From contig JBGSPX010000032.1 of NCBI GenBank assembly GCA_041738345.1, positions 1 to 38,804 of the forward strand: 38,804 nt of DNA, in the 5' to 3' direction. This DNA comes from Proteocatella sp041738345 (lineage in GTDB: Bacteria > Bacillota > Clostridia > Peptostreptococcales > Filifactoraceae). The translations under genes were made by a program, and so were the position numbers. The notes under the pieces were generated by a model. That model was not told where the DNA came from. It did no database searches and worked only from the letters and a program-made list of their open reading frames with translations. Below are positions 8,841 to 16,890 of the stretch, one piece after another. Position 1 is the first letter of the stretch, and every line of letters begins with the position of its first letter.

Positions 8841-9024
8841 TTACAGGTAAAATATGCTGTAGCTGAATTATAAAATTAAAAGGAGGGAAAAGACGTGGAC
8901 AGTCACAGTCGGAGTATAATAATGGCACAAGAAAATACAATATCTGCTGAAGACGGTTTATATCTTAAGCCCTCTTTTGCTGTGTATTTCTAACCATTTT
9001 TATACTCTTTAAAAAGGAGGAAAA
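8841..9024 (+). promoter_or_regulatory. Long 5' leader of mgtE, class unknown
   Basis: About 180 nt separate the predicted start site from the mgtE start. Magnesium transporter genes of Firmicutes are often preceded by an M-box riboswitch, but the M-box consensus segments (the GGUGAGGCUCC region and the GACGCCAAUGGGU region) are not seen here. CCCTC at 8970-8974 could pair with the GAGGG of the leader-ORF ribosome-binding site (8883-8887). Confidence 0.4.
8895..8993 (+). CDS. Possible 32-codon leader peptide upstream of mgtE
   Basis: A GTG at 8895 is preceded by a near-perfect AAAAGGAGGG at seven-base spacing and opens a 32-codon frame ending in TAA at 8991-8993, 31 bases before mgtE. The predicted peptide begins MDSHSRSIIMAQENT and ends in LKPSFAVYF, with no signal peptide. 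It lies wholly inside the long mgtE leader, as expected for a leader peptide used in attenuation of a magnesium transporter gene. No known peptide family is recognised; the strong ribosome-binding site is the main evidence. It could also be a structured RNA whose bases happen to be open. Confidence 0.4.
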   Translation: MDSHSRSIIMAQENTISAEDGLYLKPSFAVYF

Positions 9025-10371
9025 ATGGAAATAAAAATATCAGAATTACTAGAATTAGTAGAGAGTAAACGTTTTATCGAACTTAGAGAACTGATCATTC
9101 AGATGAATGAGGTAGATATCTCGGAATTTTTAGAGAATCTAGAAGTTGAAAAAATTGTGATTATATTTAGAATGCTTCCAAAGGAACTTTCGTCAGATGT
9201 ATTTGCATGTTTTGATTCAGATACTCAGGAACATATAATTAACTCTATAACAGATAGCGAAATCTCAGAAATAATAGAAGATCTATTTGTAGATGATGCG
9301 GTGGATATACTTGAAGAGCTACCAGCATCTGTAGTAAAACGTGTTTTAAAAAATGCACATAAAGATACACGAGCGGTAATAAATCAGTTTTTGATGTATG
9401 ATGACAATTGTGCAGGAAGTATAATGACCGCAGAGCTTATAGATTTAAAAAAGCACATTACGGTAGAGCAGGCATTTGAGCGCATAAGAAAAATTGCTAA
9501 GGATATGGAAACCATATATACCTGTTATGTAACGGATGCAAATAAAAAGTTAGAGGGCGTAATTTCAGTAAAAACACTACTGCTTTCAGACCCTAAAGCT
9601 AAGATTGAAGAAGTTATGGAGCAGGATGTAATCTCGGTTACTACTACTGATGATAAGGAAGACGTAGCTATAATATTTTCAAAATATGGCCTTTTATCAC
9701 TTCCAGTAGTAGACCATGAGCAGCGTCTGGTAGGAATTGTTACTGTAGATGATGCGGTCGATGTAATAAATGAAGAAGCGACTGAAGATTTTGAGAAGAT
9801 GGCGGCGATGTCTCCATCAGATAAACCTTATTTAAAAACAAGTGTGTTTTCCCTTGCGAAAAATAGAATAATGTGGCTATTGATACTTATGATATCTGCA
9901 ATGGTTACAGGTTCAGTACTTCAAAAATATGAGCATGCTTTTGCAACGTTCCCATTACTTGTAACTTTTATTCCAATGCTTACAGACACTGGTGGAAATG
10001 CAGGTTCGCAAAGCTCCACCCTTATTATAAGAGGTATGGCACTTTCTGAAGTAAAGATAGCTGACATATGGAAGGTTATGTGGAAAGAACTTAGAGTGAG
10101 TTTTCTTGTAGGATTTGTACTTTCACTTGTTAATTATGTAAGACTTTTGATAACTTACCCAGGAAATGAAATGGTAGCCCTTACGGTAGCACTTAGTCTT
10201 TTTGCAACGGTAGTTATTGCAAAAACAGTGGGGTGTGTACTTCCTATGGTAGCTAAAGTATTTAAAGCGGACCCTGCAATAATGGCAGCTCCAATAATAA
10301 CGACCATTGTCGATGCATTTGCACTGGTATTTTACTTTAGTGTAGCGCAGAAACTTTTAAATATAGCTTAG
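9025..10371 (+). CDS. mgtE: Mg2+ transporter MgtE
   Basis: This 448-residue magnesium channel/transporter has the full family order: a cytosolic helical N domain (about 1-130), a CBS pair (about 135-255, with GVISVKTLLL and LVGIVTVDDAVDVI) that senses cytosolic Mg2+, and five membrane helices (about 280-448). The signature FIPMLTDTGGNAGSQSSTL and the pore-lining Asp in ITTIVDAFALVFYF are both present. The protein acts in the plasma membrane as a homodimer in characterised members. The start is ATG with AAAAAGGAGG before it. Expression probably responds to the long leader upstream; a strong terminator follows. Confidence 0.95.
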   Translation: MEIKISELLELVESKRFIELRELIIQMNEVDISEFLENLEVEKIVIIFRMLPKELSSDVFACFDSDTQEHIINSITDSEISEIIEDLFVDDAVDILEELPASVVKRVLKNAHKDTRAVINQFLMYDDNCAGSIMTAELIDLKKHITVEQAFERIRKIAKDMETIYTCYVTDANKKLEGVISVKTLLLSDPKAKIEEVMEQDVISVTTTDDKEDVAIIFSKYGLLSLPVVDHEQRLVGIVTVDDAVDVINEEATEDFEKMAAMSPSDKPYLKTSVFSLAKNRIMWLLILMISAMVTGSVLQKYEHAFATFPLLVTFIPMLTDTGGNAGSQSSTLIIRGMALSEVKIADIWKVMWKELRVSFLVGFVLSLVNYVRLLITYPGNEMVALTVALSLFATVVIAKTVGCVLPMVAKVFKADPAIMAAPIITTIVDAFALVFYFSVAQKLLNIA

Positions 10372-10376
10372 ATTAC

Positions 10377-10414
10377 AAAATCCCTGATAAGCTTTCCAAA
10401 TCAGGGATTTTTTT
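10377..10414. terminator. Strong terminator after mgtE
   Basis: AAATCCCTGAT and ATCAGGGATTT form an 11-bp stem with a run of T after it on the plus strand and a shorter T run on the minus strand, so it can serve both mgtE and the convergent chemoreceptor fusion gene. Confidence 0.85.
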
Positions 10415-10418
10415 AATT

Positions 10419-12857
10419 TTATAATTCTTTTATAAAAATTTCATCATATCTAGTCATATCAATCGCATTTAAATTTACGCCACCTAGGTTCTTATTATAA
10501 GCAATTCCATTTTTGGGATGAAACAGAAAGACCCATGGAGCATCCTCATGTATAAACTCTGCAAGTTCATTATATAAGGTAGCACGTCTAGAAGGATTTA
10601 TAGTAGTCTTAGCCTCGCTTAAAAGGGAGAGTACATTCTCGTTGTAATAAGCACAGAAGTTGTCAGAGCTGTCCTTAGAAAAATTTGGTCTTAGGAAATT
10701 ATCTTGGTCTCCGGTATCCGCAGTCCATCTAGATATAAATATATCAGATTTTTCAAAAGAGCGTGCTCTCAAAAACTCCGCAGATGGAATACTTGAAAGA
10801 TTAACCTTAAAGCCAGCCGCTTGCAAATCTTCTACAACGCAGCGTTGTGTTTTTCTAAATAGGCCGTTTTCGCCATCGTCACGACTGTATAGAGTTATAG
10901 TAGGGTTTGTTATACCAGAGTTTCTCAAAAGCGTTTTGGCTTTTTGCAGATTATATTCATATGGTCTTAACTTACTGTTTTCAAGCATGGCAGGCGGCAT
11001 AGGAGAGGCTGCAATAGAACCATATTTTTTTAGGACGTCATTTACTATACGCTCTTTATTGATGGCATAATTTATAGCCTGACGCGCTTCTCTTGAGTGA
11101 ACGATTGGATTTTGAGATTTAAAATTAAATCCAGCATAGTATATAGTTAGCATATCGAGCTGTTTTATTTCCATATTGGCATTTTTTACCGCTTGGAATG
11201 AATCGCCATCTTCTATTCTTGAAAAATCAATCCTTTTATTTAATAGCGCCTCAATGCAGTTTTCTTCGCCTATATTTACTATAACCTTAGGAATATAAGG
11301 GCTTCCAAGATAATAATTATCAAAAGCCTCTAAAATCATACTATCTTTCTCGCAATTAGTAAGGATGTATGGACCACAGCCCACTATTTTTTTATCACGA
11401 ACATAGGTACTTTTAGAGATTATTGCTGCCGCCGCTTGACCTAAATTAAGCAAGAAGCCTGTATATGGAGTAGTTAGCGTTATTGTAAGCGTGTAAGGGT
11501 TTATAACTTTTATGCCTTCTACAAAATTTGCATTTCCTTTATGGTATCCTTCAGCACCTTCAATGTCAAATAGAATCCACGCACATATCGCATCAAGGGA
11601 TTTACTCAAAAGGCGTTCATAGGAAAATTTGACATCTTCAGCGGTTAAACTGCTTCCATCGTGGAAAGTAATACCTTTTCTAAGTTGGAATTCCCAAGTA
11701 ACTTGGTCTTCGTGAACTTTCCAGTATTTTGCAATACCTGGAGATACATTGCCGCTACTATCAATATTTATTAAAGTTCCGTGGATATTGCATAGCGTGT
11801 GGACATCAACCATATCAGAGCTTGCCATAGGGTCCTTTTCGGTCAGCGAATAAGGTTCGCAGCATCTCAGTACGAATCTATCTTGAAATTGAGTGTAGAG
11901 CTTCGATAAATCACTATTTTTTTCAGTTGAGTTTTGGATGGATTTGGAAATTTCACTCAGCTTTCCTAAAGACGTGCTTGTAAGCTCGGTATTAAGAATG
12001 TTTAGCTCGACTTCTTTAATTAATTTTTCAAACTGGTGGCTCATATCTTGGGCGGAGGCAATTATAGCTTCTAGCGAATCAGTCTGCCTTGAAATAGCAA
12101 TGCTTATTTCATTTGTCACATTGGAGTTCTCATTAGCAGCATTTATAATATCCTCGAATACTACTTTGGTAGAATTTGAAATATTTTTACCATCATTTAC
12201 TTTTTCAATCGCTTTGAGCATTAGCGAAGAGGTGGTTTCAATACTATTTTTTATATCTGAAAGTATATTATCAATATGACCAACTGACTCCATACTTCTA
12301 CTTGCAAGACTTTTTACTTCATTTGCAACCACAGCAAAGCCTTTTCCAGCCGCACCAGCATGAACGGCTTCTATGGAAGCGTTTAGAGACAGTAGATTTG
12401 TACTACGTGCAATATCTTTGATTATATTTAGTAGATTATCTATATTTTTTGATTTATCAAACAAGGTGTTAACTGAAGCTCTAACCTCGTTTACGACGTC
12501 TTCGATTTCATTCATTGAATCAAGAACATTTTCTACAGAGGTGGTGCCGTTATTTGCCGTAGATACGGTTTGGCTTGCTATTTCTTTAGAACTTTCAATA
12601 CTGGCAAATACTTCCTCAGCTAGTGCAGAATATGTATGAATTTCAGTTACAACATTCTCTATAGTACCCATTTGTCTTTCGATAGATTGGCCGATGTGTT
12701 TTGTGGAATCTATAAGACTATCAGCGATGGTGGAGGTTTCTTCAACTTGGTTAGTCAGTTTTGAAAGCATTTTAAACCTATTTGAATCGGAAATGAAATT
12801 GACAGAATTTATTTTTATGTCAGGTGAAATTAAATTTTGAGTTTTCTTTAAAAACAT
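10419..12857 (-). CDS. Soluble chemoreceptor fused to a family 5 solute-binding protein
   Basis: This is an 812-residue fusion. Residues about 30-320 form a methyl-accepting chemotaxis signalling coiled coil; the CheA/CheW-binding tip is at about 147-182 (IARSTNLLSLNASIEAV then GKGFAVVANEVKSLA). Residues about 330-800 form a complete SBP_bac_5 (DppA/OppA-like) domain, with LRKGITFHDGSSLTAEDVKF as the family signature. No signal peptide and no membrane segment is present, so the whole protein should be cytoplasmic. In ordinary proteins the binding domain is extracytoplasmic and the chemoreceptor has TM and HAMP domains. I infer a cytoplasmic sensor of a peptide or other small solute that feeds CheA. 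The start is ATG with AAGGGGT about six bases upstream. No transporter or che gene is adjacent. Confidence 0.88.
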   Translation of the reverse strand: MFLKKTQNLISPDIKINSVNFISDSNRFKMLSKLTNQVEETSTIADSLIDSTKHIGQSIERQMGTIENVVTEIHTYSALAEEVFASIESSKEIASQTVSTANNGTTSVENVLDSMNEIEDVVNEVRASVNTLFDKSKNIDNLLNIIKDIARSTNLLSLNASIEAVHAGAAGKGFAVVANEVKSLASRSMESVGHIDNILSDIKNSIETTSSLMLKAIEKVNDGKNISNSTKVVFEDIINAANENSNVTNEISIAISRQTDSLEAIIASAQDMSHQFEKLIKEVELNILNTELTSTSLGKLSEISKSIQNSTEKNSDLSKLYTQFQDRFVLRCCEPYSLTEKDPMASSDMVDVHTLCNIHGTLINIDSSGNVSPGIAKYWKVHEDQVTWEFQLRKGITFHDGSSLTAEDVKFSYERLLSKSLDAICAWILFDIEGAEGYHKGNANFVEGIKVINPYTLTITLTTPYTGFLLNLGQAAAAIISKSTYVRDKKIVGCGPYILTNCEKDSMILEAFDNYYLGSPYIPKVIVNIGEENCIEALLNKRIDFSRIEDGDSFQAVKNANMEIKQLDMLTIYYAGFNFKSQNPIVHSREARQAINYAINKERIVNDVLKKYGSIAASPMPPAMLENSKLRPYEYNLQKAKTLLRNSGITNPTITLYSRDDGENGLFRKTQRCVVEDLQAAGFKVNLSSIPSAEFLRARSFEKSDIFISRWTADTGDQDNFLRPNFSKDSSDNFCAYYNENVLSLLSEAKTTINPSRRATLYNELAEFIHEDAPWVFLFHPKNGIAYNKNLGGVNLNAIDMTRYDEIFIKEL

Positions 12858-12881
12858 AGTATTACCCCTTTAAACCAGATT

Positions 12882-12914
12882 TTCATTTTATGAACAAGTG
12901 TTCATTTTTATGAA
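12882..12914. promoter_or_regulatory. Interlocked palindromes upstream of the chemoreceptor fusion
   Basis: Three inverted repeats overlap end to end: TTCATTTTATGAA (12882-12894), TGAACAAGTGTTCA (12891-12904) and TTCATTTTTATGAA (12901-12914). They lie 25-57 bp before the start codon of the fusion gene, in its probable 5' leader or core promoter, and look like a dimer-binding operator or an RNA hairpin. Confidence 0.5.
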
Positions 12915-13083
12915 TGCATTTAAAGTTATTTTAACACTTATATAGATAAAATTCTATAATATTGCATGTTTTTAAATTATTATTTTATTGAAATACGTTT
13001 AATTGGTTAGAAAAATGTTGTTTATATTTAAAATTAAAATTCAAAAATAGTATAAAAATTAACGCAAAATAAAAAAACTATAG

Positions 13084-13089
13084 TATAAT
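13084..13089 (+). promoter_or_regulatory. -10 element for the DUF4097 gene
   Basis: TATAAT lies 41 bp before the start codon; TTAACG at 13059-13064 is a poor -35 at 19-bp spacing. Confidence 0.35.
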
Positions 13090-13130
13090 ATAAGAAAGTT
13101 TTTTGAATTTTTAGAAAGGGAGGGAATTGG

Positions 13131-13946
13131 ATGGATAAACGGAAAAGTTCAGTATTTTTAGCGAGTTTTCTTATTATTTCGAGCATGACAGTAGCATTTG
13201 CGACCTGGGACAAGGGAAATAGTATATTAAAAATAGGTTCAGACCGAAGTAACTCAGACACTTATTTTGGAGAGTTAAATGAATATTCTGTTGGAAATGC
13301 AGAATTAGAATTAGGAAGTATAAAAGAAATAGAAGTGAATTGGCATAGCGGTGAGGTTGAAATTTCAGAGTATGAGGGGGATAAAATACTAATTAGTGAA
13401 AATGCGAATGAGCCGCTGAGTAAAGAAGATAAATTGATATATTTATCAAAAAATGGGAAACTGATAGTAAGAAGTTCAAAAAAACTTGATGATGAAAAAA
13501 ATGAAGTTTCAATTGAAAAACAATTATCAATACGTATACCTAAAAAAAATAGCGCATTGATAAATGAAGTAAAATTAAGTACTGTAAAATCGAAAATACT
13601 TGTAGATGCAGAACATGTAAGCAAATTAAAAATAGATTCATCAAATGGAGATATAAACCTTTTAGGAAGGTATGATAAAATTGAGATGAGTAATGTTTCT
13701 GGGAATTTTGAAGCTGAGTTATTAAACTGTCCGCAGAATATAGATGTAAATGCGGTGAATGGAAATGTGATGTTAAATATGCCTGAAAATAAAGGTTTTG
13801 TTTTAGAACATGACATAAAAAATGGCAATTTTGAATGCGAATTTCCTTTAACTGCAAAAGAAAACTATGCAATATACAAAAAAGCCAAATCATATATAAA
13901 TATAGCGATTATAAATGGAAATATAAAAATTATAAAGCAAAAGTAA
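13131..13946 (+). CDS. Exported DUF4097-type beta-strand repeat protein
   Basis: The 271-residue protein has an N-terminal signal peptide or anchor (MDKRKSSVFLASFLIISSMT to AFA). It is followed by short repeated beta strands of the DUF4097/LiaG type: IKEIEVNWHSGEVEISEYEG, LKIDSSNGDINLLG, IEMSNVSGNFEAEL, IDVNAVNGNVMLNMP and HDIKNGNFECEF, each with an NG or SG turn. Such proteins often accompany envelope-stress systems, but no partner gene is next to it here. The start is ATG with AAAGGGAGGG upstream. It is divergent from the chemoreceptor fusion and convergent with the Nif11-like gene. The family call is good; the function is unknown. Confidence 0.75.
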   Translation: MDKRKSSVFLASFLIISSMTVAFATWDKGNSILKIGSDRSNSDTYFGELNEYSVGNAELELGSIKEIEVNWHSGEVEISEYEGDKILISENANEPLSKEDKLIYLSKNGKLIVRSSKKLDDEKNEVSIEKQLSIRIPKKNSALINEVKLSTVKSKILVDAEHVSKLKIDSSNGDINLLGRYDKIEMSNVSGNFEAELLNCPQNIDVNAVNGNVMLNMPENKGFVLEHDIKNGNFECEFPLTAKENYAIYKKAKSYINIAIINGNIKIIKQK

Positions 13947-13969
13947 ATAATTGTATGTAATTATTTTTT
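13945..13969 (+). terminator. Weak terminator after the DUF4097 gene
   Basis: AATAATT and AATTATT form a 7-bp AT-only stem followed by T6, beginning at the stop codon and overlapping the end of the convergent small gene. Confidence 0.4.
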
Positions 13970-14176
13970 CAAATCATATAATTGCTCGGAGTTGCCAAAC
14001 ATATCTGCGCAAGAACATACACAACTGAATACGTAGCTTAAGCTGTCTAAAAATTCCTCAAAGCTACCTTCGTAACCTTGTTGCTTTAACAACTTATAAC
14101 CTTGTTCACAAGAGGATACGCATCTAAATTTTTCTATTACATCTTTTTGTTTTAACAAATTAATCAAAGTCTCCAT
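13961..14176 (-). CDS. Small Nif11-like, cysteine-containing peptide
   Basis: The 71-residue product has an N-terminal half resembling the Nif11 leader domain: LINLLKQKDVIEKF, then GYKLLKQQGYEGSFEEFLDSL (the 'aGy.fs.eEf' pattern). Cysteines are at positions 19, 23, 50, 52 and 54 (CVSSC and CVCSC), and the tail is short (ADMFGNSEQLYDLKK). Nif11-like sequences serve as leaders of some ribosomally made peptides. No modifying enzyme or exporter lies within the window, so it may be an orphan precursor or an unmodified small Cys protein. It has its own ribosome-binding site (AGGGGG, seven bases before ATG) and a TATAAT at 14229-14234 on its strand, which supports a real gene. Confidence 0.6.
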   Translation of the reverse strand: METLINLLKQKDVIEKFRCVSSCEQGYKLLKQQGYEGSFEEFLDSLSYVFSCVCSCADMFGNSEQLYDLKK

Positions 14177-14279
14177 ATTGAAGCCCCCTATTTAAAAATT
14201 CTAAATATTACAATATATACTAATAATAATTATAACATAATGCATAAAAATAAGGTGTCTTTTTTGTAACAAATTTACA

Positions 14280-14310
14280 TTAACTTGGAGGCATTATACT
14301 TCCAAGTTAA
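14280..14310 (-). terminator. Hairpin at the 3' end of the aminotransferase gene
   Basis: TTAACTTGGA (14280-14289) pairs with TCCAAGTTAA (14301-14310). The stem includes the last codons of the gene. The U run downstream on the minus strand is poor, so read-through into the small peptide gene is possible. Confidence 0.45.
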
Positions 14311-15451
14311 ATTCTAAATCATAAGCTTTTTTTAATCTTGCCATAGCTTCTTTTATAGTTGTTTTTGAGCAAGCAACATTCATTCTAACGTAGCCTTTTC
14401 CAGATTTTCCATAATCTTCACCATTAGTAACATATATTTTTGCTTTTTCAAGAAAAAATTCCATAAGTTCATCTTGAGTAAGTGAAAGTTTGCGACAATC
14501 AATCCAAGCTAAGTAGGTAGCTTCAGGAACTATAAGCTTTATGTTTGGTGTATTCTCTGACAAAAAATATTTTAGGTACTCAAAGTTAGATTGTATATAT
14601 GAAAGGGCTTCTTCAAGCCAGTCGCTACAGTGATTATAGGCAATCTCAAGCGCCTTTGCACCAAATATATTAGGATGAGCCCATATGTTAGCAAGGTATT
14701 TATTTCTAATTTCCTCATTAGGGATGATAAAGTTTGCAATATAGAGTCCGGGAATATTAAACGCTTTACTTGGAGAGGTTGTGACTATTATATTTTCTTC
14801 ATAATCTATATTATGTTTTAAAAATGGATGATGAGCATGAGGCGAAAATGCCAAATCAGCATGAATTTCATCTGAAATTATAAATACATCATATTTTCTA
14901 CATATATCGATAATTGTATTTTGCTCATCTATAGTCCACGTGCGGCAAACTGGATTGTGAGGACTACTTAGTAGCAAGAGTTTTATATTTTCAGAATAAA
15001 GCTTGCTCTCCATGTCTTTAAAATCAATCTCATAATGGCCATCGACATTTATGAGCTCAGATTCTACCACTTTTCGGCCATTGTTTTCAATAACATCAAA
15101 AAAACGATTGTACACAGGACTAAGAATCATTACAGGGTCATTTTCATTAGTAAGAATATTTATAAGTATAGCAATTCCCGAAAGTGTTCCAGGACAAAAA
15201 GTGAGCCAGTATTTTGGGAAGTTCCAGTTGTACTTATCAGACATCCAATTTAAGATGGATTCCTCATAAGTTTTATAGACTGCATACCCAAAATCTCCTT
15301 GAGCGGTTAGGTTTTCAAATGCAGCCGCTATTCTTTCATCTACTTTAAAGTCCATATCAGCTACGCCCATAGGAATTCTATTTTTTCCACATTGATTCCA
15401 TTTTACTCTGAAATTACTGTCTCTTTGTTCAAGTATCTCTAATTTCTCCAT
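14294..15451 (-). CDS. patB: PatB/MalY-type cystathionine beta-lyase (PLP enzyme)
   Basis: This is a 385-residue fold-type I PLP enzyme of the MalY/PatB group; these C-S lyases cleave cystathionine or cysteine conjugates to pyruvate, ammonia and a thiol, and are often annotated as aminotransferases. The PLP lysine is K229 in TTSPSKAFNIPGL; D194 in ISDEIHADL contacts the pyridine nitrogen; SSPHNPVCRTW is the substrate/PLP loop. The N-terminal KWNQCGKNRIPMGVADMDF block is diagnostic for PatB. The length is normal. The start is ATG with TAGGAG about seven bases upstream. Whether it acts in methionine metabolism, sulfide release or cystine breakdown is not shown by context. Confidence 0.88.
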   Translation of the reverse strand: MEKLEILEQRDSNFRVKWNQCGKNRIPMGVADMDFKVDERIAAAFENLTAQGDFGYAVYKTYEESILNWMSDKYNWNFPKYWLTFCPGTLSGIAILINILTNENDPVMILSPVYNRFFDVIENNGRKVVESELINVDGHYEIDFKDMESKLYSENIKLLLLSSPHNPVCRTWTIDEQNTIIDICRKYDVFIISDEIHADLAFSPHAHHPFLKHNIDYEENIIVTTSPSKAFNIPGLYIANFIIPNEEIRNKYLANIWAHPNIFGAKALEIAYNHCSDWLEEALSYIQSNFEYLKYFLSENTPNIKLIVPEATYLAWIDCRKLSLTQDELMEFFLEKAKIYVTNGEDYGKSGKGYVRMNVACSKTTIKEAMARLKKAYDLEFNLEV

Positions 15452-15634
15452 AAATAATCACTCCTAAATCAAAATAGTGGCATCTCATTCTATGGACATT
15501 TTACCATATTTAAAGAGGTATTTACCAGTATACTTATTTACTTATTTTTTTAATAAAGATATTGTAAGAAATATTGGGTATATGGTAAAGTATAATAAAC
15601 TGAGTATTCAAAAAGATTCAAGGAGGACTAAGGT

Positions 15635-16804
15635 ATGATAAAACTAATTAAGAATGCTGAAATTTATGCGCCTCAATATCTAGGAAGGAAAGATGTATTG
15701 ATTGCGGCGGATAAAATCTGTAAGATAAGTGAAGTCATAGAAAGCAATCCGATAATAGACCAGGAATTGGATGCTACAGGAAAATTATTATTTCCAGGAT
15801 TCATCGACTCCCATGTACACATCGCAGGGGCGGGAGGAGAAGCTGGATTTAGCTCAAGAACTCCAGAAATTATGCTTGGAGATTTAATAACAGCGGGGAT
15901 TACTACGCTTATAGGAACGCTTGGAACTGATGGAATAACTAGGAATACAATGGGACTTTTAGCTAAGGCGAGGGCGTTAGAAGAAGAAGGACTTACGACT
16001 TTTATAAATACGGGTTCTTATCAAATTCCAGTGAAAACAATCACAGGTTCAATCACAGATGATATAGTATTAATAGATAAAATAATAGGTGTGGGAGAAC
16101 TTGCACTATCAGATCATCGTTCTTCTCAGCCTTCATTTGAAGAGATTATAAGGATAGTTTCAGAAGCTAAACTTGGCGGAATGCTAAGTAAAAAATCAGG
16201 AACGGTAAATTTTCATATGGGAGATTCCCCTAGAATGCTAGAACTTATAGAACAAATTGTGGATAATGTAGAGATTTCTAAGAAAAATATAATACCTACT
16301 AATGTGAATAGAAATGAATATCTTTTTGAAAAAGCGGTAGAATATGCTTTATCTGGTGGGGTTATAAGTATTACGAGTAGTGGGATACACAATTTTATAG
16401 ATGATAAGGATGTAAAATGTTCTGCGGCGATTAAAATTCTTATAGAGAAAGCTGTAAAAATGGAAAATGTAATAATGTCTTCCGATGGACACGGCTCGCT
16501 TCCAGTATTTGACAAGAATGGGAAAATGATAGGAATAAATATGGGAAGAGTGTCATCACTTTATAAAGAAATTCAAGATGCAATTTTAATGAATGATGTG
16601 CCTGTAGAAATCGCACTTATGACAATAACCTCAAATCCAGCGAGTCTATTTAAGCTAAGAGGCAAAGGAATAATAGCGGAAGGATATGATGCAGATATAG
16701 TGCTTGTAGATGCAGATACTTTTGAGATAGATACAGTATTAGCAAAAGGAAGACTTATGATGAAAAACAAATCACTTGTAGTAAAGGGAATGTTTGAAAG
16801 ATAG
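15635..16804 (+). CDS. iadA: Isoaspartyl dipeptidase (amidohydrolase family)
   Basis: The 389-residue metallohydrolase matches IadA, which hydrolyses beta-aspartyl dipeptides from damaged proteins. Family motifs are FPGFIDSHVHIAGAGGEAGF (H60, H62), LALSDHRSSQPS, VNFHMGDSPRML (H194), SSDGHGSLPVFD (D284), and the C-terminal GKGIIAEGYDADIVLVD that rebuilds the beta sandwich. Two ligand positions differ from the E. coli enzyme as I recall it: the bridging carboxylysine before 'SDHRS' is Glu155, and the His of 'PTHVNRN' is Asn223. The start is ATG with AAGGAGG about nine bases upstream. It is a single gene with its own terminator, convergent with the symporter. Confidence 0.88.
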   Translation: MIKLIKNAEIYAPQYLGRKDVLIAADKICKISEVIESNPIIDQELDATGKLLFPGFIDSHVHIAGAGGEAGFSSRTPEIMLGDLITAGITTLIGTLGTDGITRNTMGLLAKARALEEEGLTTFINTGSYQIPVKTITGSITDDIVLIDKIIGVGELALSDHRSSQPSFEEIIRIVSEAKLGGMLSKKSGTVNFHMGDSPRMLELIEQIVDNVEISKKNIIPTNVNRNEYLFEKAVEYALSGGVISITSSGIHNFIDDKDVKCSAAIKILIEKAVKMENVIMSSDGHGSLPVFDKNGKMIGINMGRVSSLYKEIQDAILMNDVPVEIALMTITSNPASLFKLRGKGIIAEGYDADIVLVDADTFEIDTVLAKGRLMMKNKSLVVKGMFER

Positions 16805-16813
16805 AAAATAATT

Positions 16814-16883
16814 CAAAAAGGATACTGTCGAGAGCGTAACTTTGTAGTAAAACTACACTTGCTTCGAAGTATCCTTTTTTTTA
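16814..16883. terminator. Long terminator between iadA and the symporter gene
   Basis: AAAAAGGATACT and AGTATCCTTTTTTTT form the outer stem, extended by a TCGA/TCGA pairing. An inner GTAGT-AAAA-CTAC hairpin gives a branched shape. T runs flank both sides, so it is probably bidirectional. Confidence 0.8.
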
Positions 16884-16890
16884 TTAAGAA

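Noticed and set aside
8841..9024. M-box (Mg2+) riboswitch before mgtE
   Set aside because: Expected from the gene, but none of the conserved M-box segments could be matched by eye; reported only as an unclassified leader.
13262..13893. Long antisense frames opposite the DUF4097 gene
   Set aside because: Low-complexity reverse readings of an AT-rich gene, rich in Ser/Phe or His/Leu, without ribosome-binding sites.
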